A stretch of 64,000 nucleotides of DNA from Aerosticca soli (lineage in GTDB: Bacteria; Pseudomonadota; Gammaproteobacteria; Xanthomonadales; Rhodanobacteraceae). Each line of letters starts with the position of its first letter. The stretch's first letter is position 1. The notes under the pieces are model-generated. The model searched no databases and had not been told where the DNA came from. It saw only the letters and a program-made list of their open reading frames with translations. Shown in pieces: positions 56,583-64,000 of the stretch. The stretch lies in the NCBI RefSeq assembly GCF_003967035.1, contig NZ_AP018560.1, positions 519,001 to 583,000 of the forward strand, read 5' to 3'. The position numbers and the translations under genes are program-made.

Positions 56583-59500
56583 GGTTGGATCTCCTGGGGT
56601 GGATGAAACGTCGGGGTGGACTGCGCTGCTTTGTGCAGCCGGTACCGCATTAGCAGACGGAATGCTGCGGGTAGAACGAGCATGGACAGCAGCGGCGCGG
56701 TGACCATGCCGCCGATCATCGGTGCGGCGATGCGCTGCATCACCTCCGACCCCGCGCCGTGGCCGAGCAGGATCGGAAACAGGCCGGCGAGGATCACCGC
56801 CACGGTCATCGCCTTGGGCCGCACGCGCTGCACGGCGCCTTCGCGGATGGCCGCATCGAGCGCGGCCGCATCCGCACGGGGATCGAGCGCCAGCCGGCTA
56901 TCCCAGGCCTGGCGCAGGTAGAGCAGCATCACCACACCGAACTCGGCGGCCACGCCGGCCAGCGCGATGAAGCCGATCAGCGTCGCCACCGACACGGCAT
57001 GTCCGAGCACCCAGATCAGCCACAGCCCGCCGACCAGCGCCAGCGGCACGCTGGCCATGATCAGCGCGGCCTCGCTGGCGCGTCGGAACACGGCATAGAT
57101 CAGCAGGAAGATGATCGCCAACGCAACCGGCACCACCAGCTTCAGCCGCTGCATCGCGCTGGCCAGGTACTCGAACTGGCCCGACCACGCCAGCGTGACG
57201 CCGGGCGGCAGGCGCACCTGCTCGGCCATAGCCCGCTTCAGCCGCGCCACCACGCCGCCGAGATCGCTGCCCGCGGCGGTGTCGACGTAGACGTAGGTGG
57301 CCAGCTGGCCGTCCTCGCTCTTGAGCATCGAGGGACCGCTCGTCACCGTCACGTCGGCTACCTGCGCCAGCGTTAGCTGAGCGCCGCCGGGAGCTACGAT
57401 CGGCAACTGCCTGAGCGCCGCCACCGAATCGCGCTCCGCGCGCGGATAACGCAGCACGATCGGGAAGCGCTCTCGCCCCTGCACCGTCTGTCCGATCGGC
57501 TCGCCGCCGACCACGGTGGCGATCAGCCGCTGCACGTCGCGCTGGGTCAGGCCGTAACGGGCGGCGGCATCCGGTCGGACGTGGACATCCACATAGCGGC
57601 CGCTGGTGGGGCGCTCGGCGATCGCCGAGGCGACCCCGGGCACCTTGCGCGCCACGGCCTCGACGCGATCGGCGACGTCCTGGAGCGTGGCCAGGTCGTT
57701 GCCGAGCACCTTGATCCCGATCGGGCTTTTGATGCCGGTGGAGAGCATGTCGATGCGGTTGCGGATCGGCGGCACGAACAGGTTGGTCAGCCCCGGCACT
57801 TTCACCGCGCGGTCCAGCTCGGCCTTGAGCTTGTCCATGGTCATGCCCGGCCGCCATTGGTCTTTCGGCTTGAAGGTGATGGTGGTCTCGAACATCTCCA
57901 GCGGTGCGGGATCGGTGGCGCTGTCGGCACGCCCGGCCTTGCCGAACACGTGTGCCACCTCGGGCACGGTCTTGATCATGCGGTCGGTCAGCTGCAGCAG
58001 TTGCGCGGCCTTGCCGGCGGACAGGCCAGGCAGCGCGGTGGGCATGTACAGCAGCGTGCCTTCATCCATCGCCGGCATGAATTCGCTGCCGAGCCGGTGC
58101 AGCGGCACCAGTGCGCTGAGCATCACCAGCGCGGCGATCAAGAGCGTCGTGCGGGGAAAGCGCAAGACCGCGTCCAGAATCGGACGGTAAGCGCGCATCA
58201 GCATGCGGTTGAGCGGATTGTCGTGCTCAGCGCGGATGCGCCCGCGCAACAGGTATCCCATCAGCACCGGCACCAGGGTCACCGCCAGACCCGCCGCAGC
58301 GGCCATCGCGTAGGTCTTGGTGAACGCCAGCGGCTTGAACAGCTTGCCCTCCTGTCCCTGCAAGGCGAACACCGGCACGAACGAGAGCGCGATGATCAGC
58401 AGACTCACGAAAAGTGCAGGCCCGACCTCGGCTGCGGCCTCGGCCACCACCGTCCAGCGCTGCGTACCGCGCGCCTCGTCGCCGGCATGCGCATCGCGCC
58501 AATGTTCCAGATGCTTGTGCGCGTTCTCGATCATCACGATCGCCGCATCGACCATGGCGCCGATCGCGATAGCGATTCCGCCGAGCGACATCAGGTTGGC
58601 CGACACGCCCTGTAGATCCATCACAATGAAGGCCGCCAGCACACCCAGCGGCAGCGTCACCACCGCCACCAGCGCCGAACGCAGGTGACCCAGGAATAGC
58701 GCGCAGACCAGCGCCACCACCACGAACTCCTCCAGTAACTTGCCGCGGACGTTGTCCACGGCCGCGTCGATCAATTGCGAGCGGTCGTAGGTCGGCACGA
58801 TCTCCACGCCCGGCGGCAGGCTACGCCGGATCTCGGCCAGCCGGCGCTTGACCGCAACGATCGCCGCGTGGGCGTTCTTGCCGCTGCGTAGCACCACCAC
58901 GCCACCGGCCACCTCGCCCTGGCCATCGAGTTCGGTGATGCCGCGGCGGAACGTCGGCCCGCGACGCACCGTGGCCACGTCGCGCAGCAGCACCGGCACG
59001 CCGTCGACGCCGGTGTTGAGCGGAATCCGCTCGAACTGCGCGCGAGAGGTGAGGTAGCCCTCGCTGCGCACCATCAACTCGGCCTCACCCTGCTCGATCA
59101 CCGAGCCGCCGTCGGCGCCGTTAGCCGCCTGCACCGCCGCTACTAGCTGCGCCACGGTGAGTCCGCGCGCGGCCAGCGCGGCCGGATCGGGCACGATCTG
59201 CCACGCCCGCACCATGCCGCCGAGGCTGGCCACTTCGGCCACATCCGGCACTGTCTTGAGCTGGTAGCGCACGAACCAGTCCTGCAGCGCGCGCAGCTGG
59301 CCGAGGTCGTGCCGGCCGCTGCGGTCGACCAGGGCGTACTCGTAGATCCAGCCGAGCCCGGTGGCATCCGGTCCCAGCGTGGGATCGACGCCAGTGGGCA
59401 GCTGGCTGCGCGCCTGGCTGAGGTACTCCAGCACCCGCGAGCGCGCCCAGTACAGGTCGGTAGCGTCGTCGAACAGGATGTAGACGTAGGAGTCGCCGAA

Positions 59501-59761
59501 GAAGGAGTAACCGCGCACCACCTTCGCCCCCGGCACGGACAGCATGGTGGTGACCAGCGGATAGGTGACCTGGTCCTCGACCACCTGCGGCGACTGCCCC
59601 GGCCAAGAGGTGCGGATGATCACCTGGGTGTCGGACAGGTCGGGCAGGGCGTCCAGCGGCGTGCTGCGCACCGCCAGCACGCCGGCGATGGCCAGCACCA
59701 GCGCTCCCAGCAGCACCATGATGCGGTGGGCGATGGACCAGTGGATCAGCCGCGCGATCAT
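56579..59761 (-). CDS. cusA: CusA copper/silver RND transporter
   Basis: 1060 residues from [19 protein letters not shown] at 59761. The Cu/Ag HME signature [19 protein letters not shown] and the cleft region [20 protein letters not shown] are present; the Met in LLYMP is one of the CusA methionine relay. It exports Cu(I)/Ag(I) from periplasm and cytoplasm. It overlaps cusB upstream and cusF downstream. The open frame extends far upstream to 60514, but that part is a shadow of cusB. Confidence 0.94.
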   Translation of the reverse strand: MIARLIHWSIAHRIMVLLGALVLAIAGVLAVRSTPLDALPDLSDTQVIIRTSWPGQSPQVVEDQVTYPLVTTMLSVPGAKVVRGYSFFGDSYVYILFDDATDLYWARSRVLEYLSQARSQLPTGVDPTLGPDATGLGWIYEYALVDRSGRHDLGQLRALQDWFVRYQLKTVPDVAEVASLGGMVRAWQIVPDPAALAARGLTVAQLVAAVQAANGADGGSVIEQGEAELMVRSEGYLTSRAQFERIPLNTGVDGVPVLLRDVATVRRGPTFRRGITELDGQGEVAGGVVVLRSGKNAHAAIVAVKRRLAEIRRSLPPGVEIVPTYDRSQLIDAAVDNVRGKLLEEFVVVALVCALFLGHLRSALVAVVTLPLGVLAAFIVMDLQGVSANLMSLGGIAIAIGAMVDAAIVMIENAHKHLEHWRDAHAGDEARGTQRWTVVAEAAAEVGPALFVSLLIIALSFVPVFALQGQEGKLFKPLAFTKTYAMAAAAGLAVTLVPVLMGYLLRGRIRAEHDNPLNRMLMRAYRPILDAVLRFPRTTLLIAALVMLSALVPLHRLGSEFMPAMDEGTLLYMPTALPGLSAGKAAQLLQLTDRMIKTVPEVAHVFGKAGRADSATDPAPLEMFETTITFKPKDQWRPGMTMDKLKAELDRAVKVPGLTNLFVPPIRNRIDMLSTGIKSPIGIKVLGNDLATLQDVADRVEAVARKVPGVASAIAERPTSGRYVDVHVRPDAAARYGLTQRDVQRLIATVVGGEPIGQTVQGRERFPIVLRYPRAERDSVAALRQLPIVAPGGAQLTLAQVADVTVTSGPSMLKSEDGQLATYVYVDTAAGSDLGGVVARLKRAMAEQVRLPPGVTLAWSGQFEYLASAMQRLKLVVPVALAIIFLLIYAVFRRASEAALIMASVPLALVGGLWLIWVLGHAVSVATLIGFIALAGVAAEFGVVMLLYLRQAWDSRLALDPRADAAALDAAIREGAVQRVRPKAMTVAVILAGLFPILLGHGAGSEVMQRIAAPMIGGMVTAPLLSMLVLPAAFRLLMRYRLHKAAQSTPTFHPPQEIQP

Positions 59762-61260
59762 CGCGCATGCTCCGGCGCACTGGCGGCCGCGGCCGGCATG
59801 GCCATGTCCGACATGGCGCCCTGCCGGGCGGACGCGCTCTTCGTGGGCGTCTGCTGTATCGGCAGGCCATCCATCGGTTTCATTGGCCCGGAGGGGTCGT
59901 CCGCGAGCATGGACCGGGCCGGTTCGGCGGTCCCGTCGGGATGCACCTCCATCGCCTTGCCTGGGGCGGCCGATGACGAGTTCGCCGGCGCGGGCATGGC
60001 CATCCCGGACATCGGGCCTGCGGCTGCGTCCGCAGCGCCAGCGTCCAGCCGCTGCAGAGCTCCGGACAGGCTGGCCTCCGAGTCGATCAGGAACTGGCCG
60101 GAGACCACGACCTGTTCGCCGCCCTGCAGGCCGGCGAGGATCTCGGTCATGCCGTTGGCCGAGCGTCCGGGTCGCACGGCGATCGGGCGGAAGCGCCCCT
60201 TGCCGTCGGCGACGATGACCCGCGTATCGGTGCCCGTGCTGATCAATGCTTCGTCCGGCACCAGAGGGTGGGTGGCGCTGTCGTCCGGTCCGCGGAAGCT
60301 CACCTGCGCGAACATGCCCGGCGCCAGCTGGTGACCGGGATTGTCGAGAACGATGCGGGCGCGTTGCGTGCGCGTGGTCCGATCCACGTCCGGCAGCAGC
60401 GATTCGACCCGGCCCCGAATGATGGTGCCGGGAAGCGCGCTGACCCGCGCCTGCACCGGCGTGCCGGCAGCCACATTCGCACCCTGCGACTGCGGCAGGG
60501 CCGCCTCCAGCCACACTGTGTCGAGGCCGTTGATGGTCATCAACGGCATGCCACTGGCGACCTGCTGCCCCTCGCGCACATCGAGCGCGCTCACTACGCC
60601 GTCATTCGGTGCGCGGATCAGCACCCGGACGGTGTTGCCGTGCAGGGACCGGATCTGCTGCTCGTCCATGCCCAGTGCGCGCAGCCGCGCACGGGCCGCA
60701 CCGCGTAGTGCGCGGGCATCGGCGGATGGCGCGCCGGCCAGCGCCAGGTACTCCTGCGCGGCCGCGTTCCATTGCGGCGAGATCAGCGCAGCAAGGGGCT
60801 GGCCGGCCTTTACCGACTCGTACGGTGCCCGGACGAACAGCTGGTTGATCACGCCGCTGGCCCGCGCGCTGACAGTCTGCGCTTGCCGCAGGTCCCAGCC
60901 CACCGTGCCGGGGACGCTGACATCGCGCTGCAGCCGTCCGGACTCGACCTTCATCGTGCGCAGGCCGAGGTTCTGCTGGACGGCCGGATCGATGCGCACA
61001 GACGCGTCGTTGGCGCCCGCACCGTCGGCGTACTTGGGCACCATCTGCATGCCCATCGGTGACAGGCCCGGCTTGTCGAAATGTTGCGCGGGGACCATCG
61101 GGTCGTACCAGTAGAGAATCTTTTTGCCACCGCTGCCTGCGTCTGCGGCCGCGGCCGGGGCGGTGGGCGCAGGAGCGCTGTGCCGGCCGACCAGGATGCC
61201 GATGGCGAGCAGGGTGATGGCCACCACGATCGCGGCGAGAACAAGGGTCCAGCGCTTCAT
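59758..61260 (-). CDS. cusB: CusB copper/silver periplasmic adaptor
   Basis: 500 residues. An N-terminal anchor ([22 protein letters not shown]) is followed by the heavy-metal-binding motif [30 protein letters not shown], with the Met residues used by CusB, then the barrel and hairpin domains ([30 protein letters not shown]). The C-terminal extension of about 100 residues is Met/Ala-rich ([22 protein letters not shown]), unusual for CusB and perhaps a second metal-binding tail. It is coupled to cusC and cusA by 4-bp overlaps. Confidence 0.93.
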   Translation of the reverse strand: MKRWTLVLAAIVVAITLLAIGILVGRHSAPAPTAPAAAADAGSGGKKILYWYDPMVPAQHFDKPGLSPMGMQMVPKYADGAGANDASVRIDPAVQQNLGLRTMKVESGRLQRDVSVPGTVGWDLRQAQTVSARASGVINQLFVRAPYESVKAGQPLAALISPQWNAAAQEYLALAGAPSADARALRGAARARLRALGMDEQQIRSLHGNTVRVLIRAPNDGVVSALDVREGQQVASGMPLMTINGLDTVWLEAALPQSQGANVAAGTPVQARVSALPGTIIRGRVESLLPDVDRTTRTQRARIVLDNPGHQLAPGMFAQVSFRGPDDSATHPLVPDEALISTGTDTRVIVADGKGRFRPIAVRPGRSANGMTEILAGLQGGEQVVVSGQFLIDSEASLSGALQRLDAGAADAAAGPMSGMAMPAPANSSSAAPGKAMEVHPDGTAEPARSMLADDPSGPMKPMDGLPIQQTPTKSASARQGAMSDMAMPAAAASAPEHAR

Positions 61261-62540
61261 GGGGCGGTCTCCGCGGCGGGCAGCAGGTAAGCGAGCGCGG
61301 CCCAGTTCCGGGCCTGTGCGGCGAGTGCGTCGGTGTAGTCCAGGAGCAACTGGATGTCGTCACGGCGGGCATCGAGCCAAGGCTGCAGCGCTCCGCCTCC
61401 CCGGTACGCCGCCAGCGCCACCCGCGCACGGTCACGCGCCAGCGGCAACAGCACCTCGCGGTCGCGAGCCACCTGGCGATTCCAGCCCTGCCAATCGGCG
61501 GCCGTCCGCGCCACCGCTTCGTGCTGGGCGCGGCGCGCGTCCTCGCGGGCGAACTGCACCGCGTCACGGGCCTCCTGGCGGGCACTGACGGCACGGTCCT
61601 GCCGGTTGCGAGTGAACAGCGGCAGGCTCACGCCCACCTGCAGCGTGACCATGTTCGACAGGCGCGGGGCGCGCTGACCGTACATCAGGTTGACGCTCCA
61701 GTCGGGATGCAAGCTGGCCTTGGCTTGATCAAGCGCCGCCTGTGCCTGTTGCTCACGCGCCTGCCACGGCTGCATTGGCGCCTGTCGGTCCACCTCACGC
61801 TGCAGGGTCGGCAACGGCACCGGCAGCCGTGTGAAATCGGGTGGATCGGCCAGCGGGGCGTCTGCCTGCGGTGGCGCAAGCCAGCGCGCCAGACTCGCCC
61901 GCGCGCGATCCAGCCCGGCCCTCGCCGCATCAATGCGGTTGGCCAGCGCTACCTGTTCGGCGCGGGCGGCCAGCGCATCGGTCGCGCCGCCTTCGCCGCC
62001 GCGCAGCCTCGCCCGTGCCATGCGCACGGCGAGGTCGCTTTCTTCCTGCAATGCGTGCAGAAGGTCGAGCCGTTTCCGGGCCACCCAGGTTTCTATCCAG
62101 GCCTCGGCGACCTGCTGGCGCACGTCCTTCGCCAGCGCCAGGCGATCGGCCTGCGCCGCTTCCACCCCCGCGGCGGCGGCGTTCTTCTCGGCCTGGCGGG
62201 CGGCACGCGAGGGAATGGCCTGCATCACGCCGACGGTGCGCATGGTCATGCCGTCCGAGCGCAGACTGAAGGCCCCGGGCGAGCTCACCGGGTAATTGGC
62301 CACGCCGAAGCTGAGCACCGGATCGGGCAGCCGGCCGGCGCGCACCGCATCGTCACGGCTGGCGGCGATCTCGGCGTCGCGGCTGTCGAGCAGAGGCGCG
62401 CGCTGCGTGCCGAGGCGTACCGCCTGGTCGAGGGTCAGCGGCTGCGCATCGTCGGCATGGGCACGCGGTGTCAACGCCGCAGCGAAAACGCATAGAAACA
62501 GGCCCGGCATCAGGCGCCGGACAAGCAATCGAGAAAACAT
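61257..62540 (-). CDS. cusC: CusC-type outer-membrane factor
   Basis: 427 residues with a signal peptide (PGLFLCVFAAALTPRAHA), then OEP repeats: AGRLPDPVLSFGVANYPVSSPGAFSLRSDGMTMRTVGVMQAIPSR, the motif shared with the cusC-like gene at 328-1563, and PDWSVNLMYGQRAPRLSNMVTLQVGVSLPLFTRNRQD. No lipobox is seen. It is the outer-membrane channel for CusBA, the first pump gene behind the DUF2946-like gene. Confidence 0.92.
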   Translation of the reverse strand: MFSRLLVRRLMPGLFLCVFAAALTPRAHADDAQPLTLDQAVRLGTQRAPLLDSRDAEIAASRDDAVRAGRLPDPVLSFGVANYPVSSPGAFSLRSDGMTMRTVGVMQAIPSRAARQAEKNAAAAGVEAAQADRLALAKDVRQQVAEAWIETWVARKRLDLLHALQEESDLAVRMARARLRGGEGGATDALAARAEQVALANRIDAARAGLDRARASLARWLAPPQADAPLADPPDFTRLPVPLPTLQREVDRQAPMQPWQAREQQAQAALDQAKASLHPDWSVNLMYGQRAPRLSNMVTLQVGVSLPLFTRNRQDRAVSARQEARDAVQFAREDARRAQHEAVARTAADWQGWNRQVARDREVLLPLARDRARVALAAYRGGGALQPWLDARRDDIQLLLDYTDALAAQARNWAALAYLLPAAETAP

Positions 62541-62615
62541 GGTCAGACACTCCAGGGATCCGGAAACACCGGGACGCGATGGCCCGGCGAACGCAAGGCG
62601 GCCAGCAGCGGGCGG

Positions 62616-63110
62616 CTAGATCTGGAGCGAGCAGTACAGGAGCGTGTGGGGTGGCGCGGGGGGACACCATCGCTCGGCGCGCAGCCGCACATGGCCGCTG
62701 GATGTCTGCACGATCGCCGGCATCACCGGCAGCGGGGTGAGGATGCCGACCATCGCCAGAGGCACCGACGGCGTGCGCGCGTCCGGCTGGACGGTTTGAT
62801 CGGGATGGCAGTGGCCTTCGCACAAAGCATGCGCCGGCGCCCCGGTGCGCATGTCGGCGCAGTCCGGGCCCATTTCGGCGCCGGTCACCCCGGTGTCGGC
62901 CATGTCCATGCCGGCCATGCGCATGCCGGCGGCCTCGCGGTGGGCCGTCGTCGGCATCGCGGTGCCGGTCGCCGCGGCCAGCGGCTCAGTGACGGGCAGA
63001 CCAGCACACGCGTACGCCGCCAGCGCCAGTTGCTGGCACACCAGCCACAGCACCATCGCCCAAGTCAGGCGGCGACGGGTGATCGGTCGGAGGCGGCGAT
63101 GATGCAGCAT
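62616..63110 (-). CDS. DUF2946-like copper-associated protein
   Basis: 164 residues from MLHHRRLRPITRRRLTWAM. A signal or anchor segment (VLWLVCQQLALAAYACAG) precedes a region rich in Met, His and Cys (GMRMAGMDMADTGVTGAEMGPDCADM; ALCEGHCHPDQ). It ends PPAPPHTLLYCSLQI, like the tails of related proteins. It heads the cusCBAF cluster exactly as the disrupted relative at 1711-3015 heads the left cusCB cluster. Probably exported; Cu(I) binding is inferred from composition. Confidence 0.65.
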   Translation of the reverse strand: MLHHRRLRPITRRRLTWAMVLWLVCQQLALAAYACAGLPVTEPLAAATGTAMPTTAHREAAGMRMAGMDMADTGVTGAEMGPDCADMRTGAPAHALCEGHCHPDQTVQPDARTPSVPLAMVGILTPLPVMPAIVQTSSGHVRLRAERWCPPAPPHTLLYCSLQI

Positions 63111-63282
63111 GAGGTCAGTAGTGTATCCCTTGGCGATAGGCGCGCGCTGACGCAGGTCAAGTTCATGCAACCAGTGTTACTGGTGCTTCGGTTCATCAGA
63201 TAGGCGGCCTGAGCAGCGAAGGCCATTGGCGTCCATCATCAGCCCGCCGACGCTTTGTTGTTCCCGCAAACCGATCATGCGC

Positions 63283-63306
63283 AAGGGCGGCCGAATGGCC
63301 GCCCTT
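63283..63306 (-). terminator. Hairpin separating the DUF411 and cus operons
   Basis: AAGGGCGGCC (63283-63292) and GGCCGCCCTT (63297-63306) form a perfect 10-bp stem with loop GAAT, 11 bp after the DUF411 stop. No strong T-run follows. The gap 63111-63316 otherwise shows only a possible minus-strand promoter (TTGACC with TATCGC 16 bp downstream) for the cus cluster. Confidence 0.6.
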
Positions 63307-63316
63307 GCCTTGAGCC

Positions 63317-63772
63317 TCAGCCGGGCGATCCGTGGTGGGCGAATACGCGTGAGCTTCCGTCGCCATCGACCAGCCGTACGTCGTAAGACTGGGCTGGCCC
63401 CATCTCCATCCCGGGCGAGCCCATGGGCATACCCGGTGCGGCAAGCCCCCATGCGTCGGGACGCTCGGCCAGCAGTCGCTGGATGTCCTCCACAGGCACG
63501 TGGCCTTCGATCACATACCGGCCGATGCGCGCGGTATGGCACGACGCCAGCTGGACCGGCACGCCCAACCGCGCCTTGACGGCGGACATGGGCTCGTTCT
63601 CGTGCACGCTGACATCGAAGCCGTGATCGCGTAGGTAGCTGATCCACGCGTGGCAACACCCGCACGAGGGATCGCGATAAACGACGGCCGTAGTCCCCGC
63701 GGCCATGGCCACCAGCGGCAGGCCCAGCGCGAGTGCCAGGCCAAGCGCACCGCGCACTCCCGCGCGGATCAT
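63317..63772 (-). CDS. copG: CopG/DUF411 periplasmic metal-binding protein (second copy)
   Basis: 151 residues from MIRAGVRGALGLALALGLPLVAMA, a signal peptide, then VYRDPSCGCCHAWISYLRDHGFDV with the CxCC site, SCHTARIGRYVIEGHVPVEDI and GLAAPGMPMGSPGMEMG. The same family as 11046-11531, but more divergent in the central part. It overlaps the upstream NTF2-like gene by 4 bp. Probably periplasmic copper handling. The start at 63772 gives the signal peptide; upstream codons are basic filler. Confidence 0.87.
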   Translation of the reverse strand: MIRAGVRGALGLALALGLPLVAMAAGTTAVVYRDPSCGCCHAWISYLRDHGFDVSVHENEPMSAVKARLGVPVQLASCHTARIGRYVIEGHVPVEDIQRLLAERPDAWGLAAPGMPMGSPGMEMGPAQSYDVRLVDGDGSSRVFAHHGSPG

Positions 63773-64000
63773 CGGGAGTCTCCTTCGACCGGCGCGGACT
63801 GCCACTGAACCGCTGTGATCTGCCAGGCGCCGTCGTGCTGGCGCAGGGTGAGCATCTCGCGGCTGCGCACCGTTAACGGCTTGCCCTTGGCGGTGCCGGC
63901 GATGGTGGTTTCGCTGCCGACCATGGCGGTGTCGCCCATCGCCATGGAGCCGAACGCTCCTGAAGTCACTTTGGCCTGCTTGAGGAAGGCAATATCCGCA
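63769..64000 (-). CDS. NTF2-like/DUF4440 protein, C-terminal part (partial)
   Basis: The frame is open to the window edge and ends at 63769. Visible residues include ADIAFLKQAKVTSGAFGSMAMGDTAMVGSETTIAGTAKG, then SREMLTLRQHDGAWQITAVQWQSAP. This is the end of a SnoaL/NTF2-like (DUF4440) domain, with the WQIxxxQW strand near the C-terminus. It is coupled to the DUF411 gene by an ATGA overlap. The role is unknown and the start is outside the window. Confidence 0.6.
   Translation of the reverse strand, partial: ADIAFLKQAKVTSGAFGSMAMGDTAMVGSETTIAGTAKGKPLTVRSREMLTLRQHDGAWQITAVQWQSAPVEGDSR

Noticed and set aside
59762..60514. N-terminal extension of cusA up to 60514
   Set aside because: The extra 251 residues are out-of-frame cusB sequence; [14 protein letters not shown] at 59761 is the canonical CusA start, overlapping cusB by 4 bp.

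Overview
This is a GC-rich accessory region, most likely from a gamma- or betaproteobacterium. A Xanthomonadaceae host such as Stenotrophomonas or Xanthomonas fits best, because the IS5 and IS3/IS407 elements, the ICE genes and the metal genes resemble those seen there; this is inference from family resemblance, not a database result. No rRNA, tRNA or CRISPR array was seen. The window is a mosaic of metal-resistance modules, pieces of an integrative conjugative element (ICE) and mobile elements, several of which have broken genes.

Layout. 1-3.3 kb: the end of an IS21-type element, then a truncated copper/silver efflux cluster (cusB start, cusC, and a DUF2946-like gene split by an IS5-family element). 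3.3-6.0 kb: an IS3/IS407-type element, a LysR fragment, an XRE regulator and an intact LysR regulator. 6.2-16.8 kb: a complete copper-resistance island. On the minus strand it reads copA-copB-copG-DUF2933-copper P-type ATPase-copC-copD-copK, and the two-component pair copR-copS diverges from it. CopR-box-like palindromes lie upstream of copA and copK. 17.7-20.6 kb: an arsenic operon (arsR, arsI, arsC, acr3, second arsC). 20.7-24.1 kb: a PadR-type regulator and chromate transporter chrA split by an ISL3-family element, then a GNAT acetyltransferase.

24.3-37.1 kb: ICE backbone of the clc/pKLC102 type. It holds a ParB-like remnant, a MobH relaxase, a RES/Xre toxin-antitoxin pair, DUF3742, TraG-N, TIGR03755/03756/03757-type proteins and a truncated radC. 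A decayed MexE/MexF-type multidrug pump remnant is wedged between the parB remnant and the relaxase. 37.1-41.8 kb: the left end of a Tn4651-type Tn3-family transposon, with tnpA split by an IS5-family element and a tnpC-like gene. Its right end was not found.

41.8-64 kb: a second metal island. It contains a lead/cadmium-type MerR regulator with a divergent promoter, a PbrT-like permease, a PAP2 phosphatase, four cation-diffusion-facilitator proteins (three of them short and unusual), czcCBA with a PII-like gene, a MerR-controlled merC with a GDCCVxC protein, and an intact cusCBAF cluster with a DUF2946-like gene, a DUF411 (CopG) gene and a partial NTF2-like gene. Together the modules would handle Cu(I)/Cu(II)/Ag, As(III)/As(V)/organoarsenicals, Cd/Zn/Co/Pb and Hg. 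Chromate export is probably lost because chrA is interrupted, although the clean target duplication means precise excision would restore it.
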